Below, one piece after another: positions 51,586 to 60,079 of a DNA stretch of 64,000 nt. Numbering within the stretch: the first letter of the stretch is position 1; the number at the start of each line of letters is the position of its first letter. The position numbers and the translations under genes were made by a program. The notes under the pieces are model-generated. The model searched no databases, was not told the DNA's origin, and saw only the letters and a program-made list of their open reading frames with translations. Source of the stretch: Deltaproteobacteria bacterium (GTDB lineage: Bacteria > Myxococcota_A > Polyangia > JAAYKL01); the NCBI GenBank assembly GCA_016936575.1, contig JAFGXQ010000176.1, forward strand, positions 1 through 64,000, written 5' to 3'.

Positions 51586-53967
51586 ATGTTAGCAAGTTAC
51601 AAGTGGCTGTGTGAGCTGGCCGGGTTTGCCCCGGACCCCAAAGAACTCGAAGAAAAATTTACCTTTTCTGGACTTGAAGTGGCGAGTGTTGTTCATCGCA
51701 AATCGGAATTCGATCATATTGTTGTGGCGGAGGTCGTTGAAAAAGAGGCTCACCCGGATAGTAAGAAATTGAGTCTAGTTAAAGTTAGCGACGGCAGCGC
51801 GGTGTTACCGATTGTTTGCGGTGCTTCCAATTGCCCCTTGCCCGGAGGAAGAGTGGTGCTTGCAAAAGAGGGCGCCCGATTCGGTGACTTTGTGATTGAA
51901 CCCCGAAAAGTGGGTGGCTACGAATCGTTCGGGATGCTTTGCAGTGAAGAGGAGTTGAATCTGGGTCCCGATAGCGATGGCATCATTGTACTGGAGGGCG
52001 TAGATGCGTCGCTAGGAACACCAATTGCAGAGGCGTTGCAGCTGGAGGATTGGATTTTCGAGCTGGAAGTCACTCCGAATCGTCCGGACGCCTTGTACCA
52101 TCGTGGATTGGCGCGCGAGATGTGTTTATTGTTCGATAAGCCCTTTGCGCCGACTGAGCGGCCGGCAGCGCCGCTGGCATCGGGAAAGACGTCTGACGTG
52201 ATTCATGTGACGGTAGAGAATGCCACCGGTGCACCCCGCTATGCCGCATCAGTGGTTGAGAATGTTACCGTACAGGCGAGTCCGTTCTGGTTGCGCTATC
52301 GTCTTCACAATCTGGATATTCGACCGATTTCAAATCTGGTCGATATGACGAATGCCATTTTGATGGAATACGGGCAGCCGCTGCATGCATTTGATTTGGA
52401 TAAACTGGCCGGTAAAAAAATTGTTGTTCGCAACGCCGCAGAAGGTGAGAAAATGAGAACTCTCGACGATGTGGAGCGAACGTTTTCTACCGATGACCTC
52501 CTGATTTGCGACGGGGCTAAGCCGGTAGCGGTGGCTGGTGTGATGGGGGGGCTGGACACTGAAGTAAGCAATGAGACTCGCAATATTCTGATTGAGTGTG
52601 CGTACTTTAACCCGTCGAATGTTCGAAAGACATCGAAGAAGCTAAAACTCTCCAGTGAATCGTCGTACCGGTTTGAACGGGGCGTGGACCCCAATCATGA
52701 ACCGGAAGTATTGGCGGCTGCGAATGCGATGGTCTGTGAATTGTCCGGCGGAAAAGCCCGTGAGGGAATTGTGGATTGTTACCCCAAACCCATTGCGCCG
52801 ATTGAAGTGATATTCCGTCCAAGTCGCTATGCCGCAATGATGGGACATCAGATCTCGTCCGCGCAAATGGTGAAATGTATTGAAGGTATTGGTGCGGAAG
52901 TGACAGTGGACGGTGAAAATTACATAGTGCGTATTCCCACGCATCGTCCGGATATGGAGCGGGAAATTGATGTGATTGAAGAGATTGCCCGGGTGACTGG
53001 AATGAATCAAATCGAAGCAATGCTTCCGCAGATTCAATGCCAGATTCCCCGGCGTGGTGCGTTTGAAAACGTAAAGCGCGCCAAGGAGTGTCTCTCTGCA
53101 CTGGGGTTGATGGAATCGGTTACCTACTCGTTTGTTCCGAAAGAAATACTGAGGAGTCTCGGTGTTGGTGATGAATTGATTACTGTTGCGAATCCGCTGA
53201 ACGCGCAGCGAGCGGCGATGAGAACAACGCTCTTCGCCGGCTTGCTTGAAAACTTGAAACGTACGCACTCCAGGTACATGGATAGCTTCGCGCAATTTGA
53301 GGTGGCAAAGACATATCATTCATCCAATGCGGAATTGCCCACTGAAGTGGTTCGCGTTGCGGCTGTGCTGGATGGCTATGTGGGATCGTGGGTGAGTGAG
53401 TCGTCGCGACGTTATGATTTTTACGACGCGAAGGGTATCGTCGATAGTTTTTGCTGTGCGATGACCGGTCGGTCCCCGGATTTTACGGTTGAATCCGGCA
53501 ACGTTGCGATGCATCCCAAAAGAACGCTGGCCGTATCGGTCAATGGTGTGACTGTTGGGGTGCTGGGAGAAATTCATCCGGCAGTATTGAAAGAGTTGAA
53601 ATTGAGCAGCGGCGCTGTCGGTTTTGAGCTGGATTTGGAAATGCTCTGCGCACAACGCGCTGTAGCCACTGCTGTGCCACTCAGTGATTTTCCTCCGATG
53701 GCGCGGGACGTAGCGGTGGTTGCGGATGAAGCACAAGACGTTGGTCCCATTCTCGCCGCGTTCGCAGAAGCAGGTGGAGACTTGGTTACCGGAGTGAAAT
53801 TGTTTGACGTATATCGAGGCGAACATGTGGAGAAGGGGAAGAAATCCATCGCGTTTTCGGTTCAGTATCGTTCTTTTGAAAAAACACTGACAGACAAGGA
53901 AGTGGATATGATTCATCAGAAGGCTGTCTCGTCGGTATCTGAACAGTATAATGTGCAACTTCGATAA
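51586..53967 (+). CDS. pheT: Phenylalanyl-tRNA synthetase beta chain
   Basis: 793 aa, full length. N-terminal tRNA-binding domain (VAEVVEKEAHPDSKKLSLVKV), B3/B4 editing region (NRPDALYHRGLAREM), B5 domain, catalytic-like core and C-terminal ferredoxin-like anticodon-binding domain (LFDVYRGEHVEKGKKSIAF). AGGAGG lies 6 nt before the ATG. Next gene is ihfA, 207 bp on. Confidence 0.97.
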   Translation: MLASYKWLCELAGFAPDPKELEEKFTFSGLEVASVVHRKSEFDHIVVAEVVEKEAHPDSKKLSLVKVSDGSAVLPIVCGASNCPLPGGRVVLAKEGARFGDFVIEPRKVGGYESFGMLCSEEELNLGPDSDGIIVLEGVDASLGTPIAEALQLEDWIFELEVTPNRPDALYHRGLAREMCLLFDKPFAPTERPAAPLASGKTSDVIHVTVENATGAPRYAASVVENVTVQASPFWLRYRLHNLDIRPISNLVDMTNAILMEYGQPLHAFDLDKLAGKKIVVRNAAEGEKMRTLDDVERTFSTDDLLICDGAKPVAVAGVMGGLDTEVSNETRNILIECAYFNPSNVRKTSKKLKLSSESSYRFERGVDPNHEPEVLAAANAMVCELSGGKAREGIVDCYPKPIAPIEVIFRPSRYAAMMGHQISSAQMVKCIEGIGAEVTVDGENYIVRIPTHRPDMEREIDVIEEIARVTGMNQIEAMLPQIQCQIPRRGAFENVKRAKECLSALGLMESVTYSFVPKEILRSLGVGDELITVANPLNAQRAAMRTTLFAGLLENLKRTHSRYMDSFAQFEVAKTYHSSNAELPTEVVRVAAVLDGYVGSWVSESSRRYDFYDAKGIVDSFCCAMTGRSPDFTVESGNVAMHPKRTLAVSVNGVTVGVLGEIHPAVLKELKLSSGAVGFELDLEMLCAQRAVATAVPLSDFPPMARDVAVVADEAQDVGPILAAFAEAGGDLVTGVKLFDVYRGEHVEKGKKSIAFSVQYRSFEKTLTDKEVDMIHQKAVSSVSEQYNVQLR

Positions 53968-54174
53968 CGGCTTTTTTGTCCTTTCTTTTTTGTTTCAGTT
54001 TTAGTATTTCTTTAATTTCCGTTGAAATTCTTAATTTTATAAAAAAAAACTGGTGCCAATTGGAATAAACTATTATTTTTAAATGGTTACAAGGCTTGAA
54101 CCAACATACATCATGTGCTTAAATGTATTTTAAGCAACAATACATGTGGGTCGTCAGCCAAAGGAGTTCCACGG

Positions 54175-54468
54175 ATGACCAAAGCGGATATTATCGAACG
54201 AGTTTACGAAAAAGTGGGGGGCTTTTCCAAAAAGGAAGCATCCGAAATCGTAGAAGCAGTATTTGAAGTGATGAAATACTCTTTGAAGGAAAACAAAAAA
54301 ATTAAAATTTCCGGTTTCGGCAATTTCGTTGTCCGCCAGAAAAAGGAGCGAATGGGGCGCAACCCGCAAACCGGCCAGCCGATTGTGATTGCACCGCGAT
54401 ATGTGCTGAGTTTCAAACCGAGTCAAGTGTTAAAGAATGCGTTGAATTCCAAACAGCAGTCTTCATAG
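54175..54468 (+). CDS. ihfA: Integration host factor alpha subunit
   Basis: 97 aa from ATG 54175, with AAGGAG 8 nt upstream. HU/IHF fold with KADIIERVYEKVGGFSKKEA, ISGFGNFVVRQKKERMGRNPQTGQ (DNA-binding arm with GRNPxTG) and VLSFKPSQVLKNALN. IHF bends DNA in promoters and recombination, and in some CRISPR systems also in spacer integration at the leader. Its place after pheT and before a MerR gene is the standard order in many proteobacteria. Confidence 0.95.
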   Translation: MTKADIIERVYEKVGGFSKKEASEIVEAVFEVMKYSLKENKKIKISGFGNFVVRQKKERMGRNPQTGQPIVIAPRYVLSFKPSQVLKNALNSKQQSS

Positions 54469-54498
54469 GCTGATGTTTGCAGACAGGAAATCGCGACT

Positions 54499-54936
54499 TT
54501 GACGACACGTGTGGAACTACCGGACAAGCTATTTTTTAAAATCGGTGAAGTGAAAGACATCGTTGGCGTAAAGCAACATGTGCTTCGTTATTGGGAGTCC
54601 GAGTTTTCAACCATTCGGCCGCAGAAATCAAAAACCAACCAGCGTTTGTATCGACGAAAAGATGTGGAAGCCGTGCTGGCGATTAAACATCTGTTGTACG
54701 ATCGCAAGTTTACCATCGAGGGGGCAAAGCAATATCTGAAGTCTGAAGGGGTGGAAGCATCGCTTCCTCCGGTCAGCCCTGAAGCGGTAGCTGAAAGTGC
54801 ACGCCAGGAAACCATTGCCCAAATGAAGATCGAAGTGGCAAGGGCGCAAAAAATAGTTGTCGATCGCTACGAGAAGCAGCTGCTACAGCTAAAACAGGAT
54901 GTCCAGTCGTTTGCGGCGAAGGTGGAATCGAGCTGA
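54499..54936 (+). CDS. MerR-family transcriptional regulator
   Basis: 145 aa. N-terminal MerR winged helix ([46 protein letters not shown]) and a C-terminal coiled-coil. No effector-binding domain or metal Cys pair is seen. Start taken as TTG 54499, since the frame has no nearby ATG; the ribosome site is weak. This short MerR protein typically follows ihfA and its target genes are not known. Confidence 0.9.
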   Translation: MTTRVELPDKLFFKIGEVKDIVGVKQHVLRYWESEFSTIRPQKSKTNQRLYRRKDVEAVLAIKHLLYDRKFTIEGAKQYLKSEGVEASLPPVSPEAVAESARQETIAQMKIEVARAQKIVVDRYEKQLLQLKQDVQSFAAKVESS

Positions 54937-54987
54937 ACTGCAATTTTTTTCCGGATACGAAAGTGTCATTGCGCGCACATTTTTTCT

Positions 54988-55016
54988 TGCGTCCATGAAA
55001 CCCCTCTGGTAGAAAG
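54988..55016 (+). promoter_or_regulatory. Likely promoter of tRNA-Pro
   Basis: TTGCGT (54988-54993), 17-bp spacer ending TGG, TAGAAA (55011-55016). Start would be about 4 nt before the mature tRNA, so the 5' leader is very short. Layout matches the tRNA-Gln promoter. Confidence 0.5.
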
Positions 55017-55026
55017 TCACCTCAAT

Positions 55027-55168
<142 letters not shown>

Positions 55169-55915
55169 ATGCTGCGAATTTTACTGACAAATGATGATGG
55201 CGTTGATGCGCCGGGAATACTGGCGTTGGAAGAGTCTTTGCGACAACACACCGAGGTGGAATGCTGGGTCGTTGCGCCTGACTCTCAACGGTCCGCTTGC
55301 AGTCATTCGATGTCGTTGGGGACACCGGTTACAGTTGAGCAGCGGGGAGTCCGTCACTACGCGCATGGTGGTGTGGTTGCGGACGGTGTGTATTGGGCAT
55401 TGGTTCATTTGATGGCTGCACAACCTCCGCACCTTGTGGTTTCGGGGATAAATCGCGGCGCCAACCTGGCCGAAGATGTAATTTATTCCGGAACCGTAGC
55501 CGGAGCGCGGGAGGCCGCATTGCGGAACGTACACGGATTGGCGGTGAGCCTGGTTGACGGCGATGATTTCAGTCTGGCAGCGAAGAGCGCCGCGGAGGTG
55601 GCGGTTTCTCTGGCAAGGAACAGCGAAACGGCGCCGTTGTTGCTGAATTTAAATTATCCGGTGGGGGAATTTTCGGGGCCGTATTTCTGCCGATTGGGAA
55701 CCAAACCGTATGAACCGCTCGTTCGCTGCGTGTCGCCTGCAAAAAAAGAGAAATCCTATTTACTTGGCGGGCCACCCGTGGCTAATATCCCGCGTGAGCC
55801 GGGAACAGATGTGGCGTTGATTGATGAGGGTAAAGCGAGTATTACGCCTTTGCTAATTAATCAGACTGCAGAACAATCATTAACGAAAAAAGCGTTTTCG
55901 TTTTTGGATAAGTAA
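55169..55915 (+). CDS. surE: 5'/3'-nucleotidase SurE
   Basis: 248 aa, usual length. The NDDG metal motif (LLTNDDGVDAPG), APDSQRSACSHSMS, GVYWALVHL and SGINRGANLAEDVIYSGTVAGAREA are all present. SurE is a survival protein that removes phosphate from nucleoside monophosphates. Start ATG 55169 is right after the repeat GAGAAAGAG. Confidence 0.95.
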   Translation: MLRILLTNDDGVDAPGILALEESLRQHTEVECWVVAPDSQRSACSHSMSLGTPVTVEQRGVRHYAHGGVVADGVYWALVHLMAAQPPHLVVSGINRGANLAEDVIYSGTVAGAREAALRNVHGLAVSLVDGDDFSLAAKSAAEVAVSLARNSETAPLLLNLNYPVGEFSGPYFCRLGTKPYEPLVRCVSPAKKEKSYLLGGPPVANIPREPGTDVALIDEGKASITPLLINQTAEQSLTKKAFSFLDK

Positions 55916-55928
55916 AAAAAGGTGAGGA

Positions 55929-56948
55929 ATGACAGAACAGAAAAAAATGACGATGAAAAATGCGATCCTGACAGCGATAAACGGTGCGCTGATTGGATTG
56001 GCCAATATTATTCCCGGTGTTTCCGGCGGTACATTCGCATTGATTCTTGGAATTTTCGATCGAATGGTGAATGCGATTGATTCGCTATCATTTCAGACAG
56101 TGAAGATTTGTCTGGGGTTGTTGCGGTTCAAGCGAGATGCATGGGATTCGTTTTTGGCAGAGATGCAACGAATTGATGCTTTGTTTCTCATAATTCTCGG
56201 TGGTTTTGCCGCTTCTTGCGCAGGGGCGCTGACTTTTTTAATGGAGTATCTGCTGGCGGAACAAACGGCGCCCACGTTGGCATTTTTTATCGGACTGATT
56301 GTTCCATCCGTTGCCGTACCGTGGGCGATGATGGAAAAAAAGGGTGCAAGGCTTCTGATGATTATTCCGGGGATTGCATTGACGGCGGGCATCTCTTTTG
56401 CGATGCCCGATACTTCCGGCGGTGGGGACAATCCTCTTGTTGCATTCGGCGCTGGTGCCATAGCGATTAGCGCTATGATTCTTCCTGGAATCAGTGGTTC
56501 GTTTGTTTTGTTGGTGTTGGGGCAGTATCAGAATGCTGTCGCAAAGTTCACAAGTTTTGCAACGGACCTATCTGCCCGGTCATTCAATACGACCGCTTTT
56601 ATTTGGCTGGTTGCTCTTGCGATCGGAATGGCTGTCGGGTTGCTTGGGTTCACCAAGTTTTTGGCCTGGCTTTTGAAAAAAGCGAAGTCTGCCACGATGG
56701 CATTTTTGATTGGATTGATCATCGGTAGTCTCTTCGTAATGTGGCCGTTTAAAGATGTTTCTCAGGGGACCGCGATTACCGGTCGTGATGGAGAAGTGAA
56801 GCAGGACGTACAAATCGCGACGGCGAAAAACCGTATGCCTGAATCTACGCAAGAAGGCGTAACTGCCGGGGTTGCGCTGGTGCTCGGGTTGGGCGGTTCT
56901 TTCGGGATGATTGCCCTCGGACGTCGTCGTGAAGACGATGAGTCGTAA
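55929..56948 (+). CDS. DUF368 polyprenyl-phosphate transporter (PopT family)
   Basis: 339 aa, about nine membrane segments. The family signature NGALIGLANIIPGVSGGTFA and its second copy AISAMILPGISGSFVLL are present. DUF368 proteins were shown to recycle undecaprenyl phosphate across the cytoplasmic membrane, needed for peptidoglycan and O-antigen synthesis. It follows surE by 13 bp and precedes a cell-wall LysM/M23 gene, which fits an envelope role. The last about 45 residues after FVMWPFKD include an unusual charged stretch before a final helix. Confidence 0.9.
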   Translation: MTEQKKMTMKNAILTAINGALIGLANIIPGVSGGTFALILGIFDRMVNAIDSLSFQTVKICLGLLRFKRDAWDSFLAEMQRIDALFLIILGGFAASCAGALTFLMEYLLAEQTAPTLAFFIGLIVPSVAVPWAMMEKKGARLLMIIPGIALTAGISFAMPDTSGGGDNPLVAFGAGAIAISAMILPGISGSFVLLVLGQYQNAVAKFTSFATDLSARSFNTTAFIWLVALAIGMAVGLLGFTKFLAWLLKKAKSATMAFLIGLIIGSLFVMWPFKDVSQGTAITGRDGEVKQDVQIATAKNRMPESTQEGVTAGVALVLGLGGSFGMIALGRRREDDES

Positions 56949-57009
56949 CATTTAAATTGTTTGACGGGATTCTTTGGTTCCTTTACGGCATCGTGATATA
57001 ACCTCGAGC

Positions 57010-57765
57010 ATGTTGTTAAGGACCGCTTTTCTTTTTTTGTTTCTTTTCTTTGTGGGATGTGCGCAAACCGTTGCACCGCTTTCTGTTCTGGGAAAATGGC
57101 ATATTGTAAAAAAAGGCGACACCGTGGAGAGTATTGCATCCTCCTACGGCGCTTCTGCCGAATTGATTGCGGAGCTGAACGAGATTCCGGCTGCCGGGGA
57201 AATTCAAGGACGAGACCAGATTTTTGTTCCCCTCAAGTCGGGAACTCCACCCGGGGATGGAAAGCCGCCCAAGGTGACGCCGAAAAAAACAAACGATACG
57301 GTTGCGGAGCGCAGCGATTCGAACAATGCGATAACTACGCATGTCGTGCAGGGACAGTGCGGGCAGCAGGGACGGCCTTGTTTTTTGTGGCCGGTTGATG
57401 GTGCGTTTTCGCGCCCGTTCGGAAAAGACGAGAATGGTGACCATGACGGCATTGACATTGAAGCGCCGGAAGGAACGCCTGTGGTTGCCGCAAATGACGG
57501 GGAAGTGTTGTATAGCGGCGATGCCATCAAAGGGTACGGCAACCTGGTGCTCATCCGTCATGAAGACAACATTATTACGGTATATGCCCATAACGCTCGA
57601 AATGTGGTTTCCGAGGGAACCGCCGTGAAGCGTGGAGATAAAGTTGCCGAAGTGGGGAGAAGCGGTGCCGCGGCACGGGATCATCTGCACTTCGAGGTGC
57701 GTGTGAACGAACAGCCGACGGATCCGTTGTTGTATCTACCCTCAGTAGAAAACCAAAAGGAGTGA
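57010..57765 (+). CDS. LysM-M23 metallopeptidase-family lipoprotein
   Basis: 251 aa. Lipoprotein signal ending FFVGCAQ (Cys about 16). LysM domain about 30-77 ([17 protein letters not shown]). Linker, then an M23/LytM domain (about 120-245) with [19 protein letters not shown] and [10 protein letters not shown], i.e. the HxxxD and HxH residues of active enzymes are present. Similar proteins are either endopeptidases or NlpD-like activators of amidases. It overlaps by reading frame the region before apt; AGGAG at its end serves apt. Confidence 0.9.
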   Translation: MLLRTAFLFLFLFFVGCAQTVAPLSVLGKWHIVKKGDTVESIASSYGASAELIAELNEIPAAGEIQGRDQIFVPLKSGTPPGDGKPPKVTPKKTNDTVAERSDSNNAITTHVVQGQCGQQGRPCFLWPVDGAFSRPFGKDENGDHDGIDIEAPEGTPVVAANDGEVLYSGDAIKGYGNLVLIRHEDNIITVYAHNARNVVSEGTAVKRGDKVAEVGRSGAAARDHLHFEVRVNEQPTDPLLYLPSVENQKE

Positions 57766-57767
57766 GA

Positions 57768-58289
57768 ATGAGTGACATAGATTTGAAATCAATTATCCGA
57801 GACGTTCCCGATTTTCCGAAACCGGGAATTCTTTTTAAAGATATTACGCCGTTGCTCAAGCATCCGGCGGCGCTGAAGAATGCGCTTGATGCACTGGCAG
57901 AACCGTTTTTTAATGCCGGGATTACCGCGGTGGCCGGAATGGAATCTCGTGGTTTTATTTTTGGCGTGCCCGTGGCCGAGCGATTGGGGGTCGGTTTTGT
58001 TCCGGTGCGCAAGCCCGGTAAGCTGCCTGCTGAAACAGTGAGCGAGGAATTCGCGTTGGAATACGGTACCGATACGCTGGAAATCCACAAGGATGCACTG
58101 GGGCCGGAAGACAAGGTGTTGGTTATTGATGATTTGTTGGCTACCGGCGGTACAGCGGCGGCAACCATCAGCCTCGTTGAAAAACTCGGTGCCGCGGTGG
58201 TTGGACTGGGCTTTGTGATTGAATTGGCATTTCTGGACGGACGAAGCAAGCTCGGCGACATCATGGTTCACCGACTCATTACCTACTAA
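57768..58289 (+). CDS. apt: Adenine phosphoribosyltransferase
   Basis: 173 aa. Standard start ([25 protein letters not shown]), the substrate part [10 protein letters not shown], and the PRPP motif [14 protein letters not shown]. Salvages adenine with PRPP to AMP. ATG 57768 has AGGAG 5 nt upstream; the GTG two codons before is less likely. Confidence 0.96.
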   Translation: MSDIDLKSIIRDVPDFPKPGILFKDITPLLKHPAALKNALDALAEPFFNAGITAVAGMESRGFIFGVPVAERLGVGFVPVRKPGKLPAETVSEEFALEYGTDTLEIHKDALGPEDKVLVIDDLLATGGTAAATISLVEKLGAAVVGLGFVIELAFLDGRSKLGDIMVHRLITY

Positions 58290-58299
58290 GTCGTTCTGT

Positions 58300-59619
58300 C
58301 TATTCTGTTTCTATGTTGACCCGCGAGGGCGTTTTTTTCTTTTTTATATCTTCAACCATGGTTTTCAGTCGTTCCGCCGTGCGTTTGTAGCCGCCCAGCA
58401 TAAAGAAGACGGCAACACCGAGCGACACAGTGACCGACAGAACCGTGTACCGCGGCCAAAGAACGAATTGGATGCACCACGCCAGGATGACCGTTCGTCG
58501 AATTTTGGTTTGTATTACCGGATATCGTTTGCGAACCCAGTCAATACTCCATGCGAGCAAAATCATCAGCGTAAACAGCACCGCAATATACGCAAACACC
58601 TGCAGCGGCGACATTCCCTGCTTGTATTGCTGCGCCACCCCTAATGTTCCACCGTATATGATAGGAAGATGAACCACATATATGGCCAGAGAGTCTTTAC
58701 TCATTGTCAGTGCTAACTCGGGCAGAATCACTACGAGTTTTTCAAGGAAGAACAATCCGGAAATGACCAGCATGGCACTGCCGCAGCGTGCGAACGTATT
58801 ACCCGGTGTTTTTTCCATTTCAACCGCGAACGGGAATACACCGCCGCTGACATGGTTTCGGATCACATACTCGAACAGCAAAAATCCGACCCCGGTTGCC
58901 GCCAATGCAGCCATGGCTTTCCATTCTGTACCTTTTTGTTTTCCCTGCCAGAAAAAGTAGGCGAAAAATGCGCCGACCAGCATGAATCCGGTAAACGGAA
59001 TCAGAGGGAAGAGGGAACGGTGATACATATTTAGCGCCGGTGCCAACCCAAGTGGGAGATGCGCATCGATGGCAGGGTCATAGGTAAGCGTAGCCAGCAA
59101 TAGAACCCCGATGAAAAGGGCGAGCGTGATTTTCCAAAAATGTTCGATTTTCTTCACCGCGAATGCGGCAGTATGCAAAATGAGTAATCCGAAGCCGATG
59201 TTCTGCAGCACATCAAAGCGCAGGAACGCCTCCAAACGGTTGGGATTGTACCACGAAACCATTCGTGCCAGTGTGCCGCCGTACATATGCAGCAGATATG
59301 CGAGAAACAGAATGTAGCCGATTCTTCGCAACCGTGCGATCAACCTGGGAGAGATGTGGGTGTAGTCATCCCAATACTTGAAGGAGGCCACTACAAATGA
59401 AAATCCGGAAACCATGAGAAACAGTGCGGAAGTGATTCCTCTGAAAAACTGATATTCGTTGTACGCTTCTCCGCTGCGCCAGGGTTCCCCGAGAAAATGG
59501 TGAAGCGTGTGCCCCACCAGCATCATGGTCAACGCAAATGCGCGCGCTTGATCAATAAATACGACGCGACCGGGCTTTTTTCCGGAAAGCGGCTTTTTTT
59601 GTTCTGGATCGTCTGCCAT
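58300..59619 (-). CDS. DUF1624/heparan-glucosaminide acetyltransferase-like membrane protein
   Basis: 439 aa, about 10-11 membrane helices. The N-terminal block RVVFIDQARAFALTMMLVGHTLHHFL and the FFRGITSALFLMVSGFSF segment fit DUF1624 (HGSNAT-like acyltransferases) and related acyltransferase-3 enzymes. A conserved His (GHTLHH) in helix 1 could be catalytic. Substrate unknown; envelope glycans are plausible. It is convergent with apt (10-bp gap), and ends in a Lys-rich tail. Confidence 0.82.
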   Translation of the reverse strand: MADDPEQKKPLSGKKPGRVVFIDQARAFALTMMLVGHTLHHFLGEPWRSGEAYNEYQFFRGITSALFLMVSGFSFVVASFKYWDDYTHISPRLIARLRRIGYILFLAYLLHMYGGTLARMVSWYNPNRLEAFLRFDVLQNIGFGLLILHTAAFAVKKIEHFWKITLALFIGVLLLATLTYDPAIDAHLPLGLAPALNMYHRSLFPLIPFTGFMLVGAFFAYFFWQGKQKGTEWKAMAALAATGVGFLLFEYVIRNHVSGGVFPFAVEMEKTPGNTFARCGSAMLVISGLFFLEKLVVILPELALTMSKDSLAIYVVHLPIIYGGTLGVAQQYKQGMSPLQVFAYIAVLFTLMILLAWSIDWVRKRYPVIQTKIRRTVILAWCIQFVLWPRYTVLSVTVSLGVAVFFMLGGYKRTAERLKTMVEDIKKKKTPSRVNIETE

Positions 59620-59902
59620 TTGTAACCTGTATCTGTGCGAGCGGTACTCAAGCCGCTGTGAGGCCTCTGTAACATAAAACCGGTGTTTCTGTAACGGTTT
59701 GGTGGTTTTTTTTCGATGGTCTTATAAGTTGGATAGCGATTTGTCATTAACGACAACCACCTCAGCGCACAGTGACAATTTGTCCAATTTGCAGCCTGGT
59801 GACGGCTGGCTGTATCTCGCAAGTTGCTGAATAAATATAGCAAATATGGTTCGTTTGTAGGTGGCATGGATTTCGCTTAGTATTTCATAGCAGGTGAATT
59901 GT
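59620..59902. other. Divergent promoter region between DUF1624 gene and gspD
   Basis: No gene is seen. It is rather AT-rich near the plus-strand end and holds TTGCT-N10-AGCAA (around 59823-59842), a possible operator or hairpin before the gspD start. Promoters for both genes must be here but no sharp -35/-10 pair stands out. Confidence 0.4.
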
Positions 59903-60079
59903 ATGAAGCAGAATATAAATTTGAATGGTCTACACCTTGGGCGTTTTAAACGGAATGGGCAGGTTCGCGGAGCGATATTTGATAAACGGATGCGTGCTCC
60001 CAATGGCTCAATGATGCCGAAGGGGGACATTTTGACAACGGATGAGCGCGCAGCGCGTCATGCTTTGGAGTTGTTTGTA

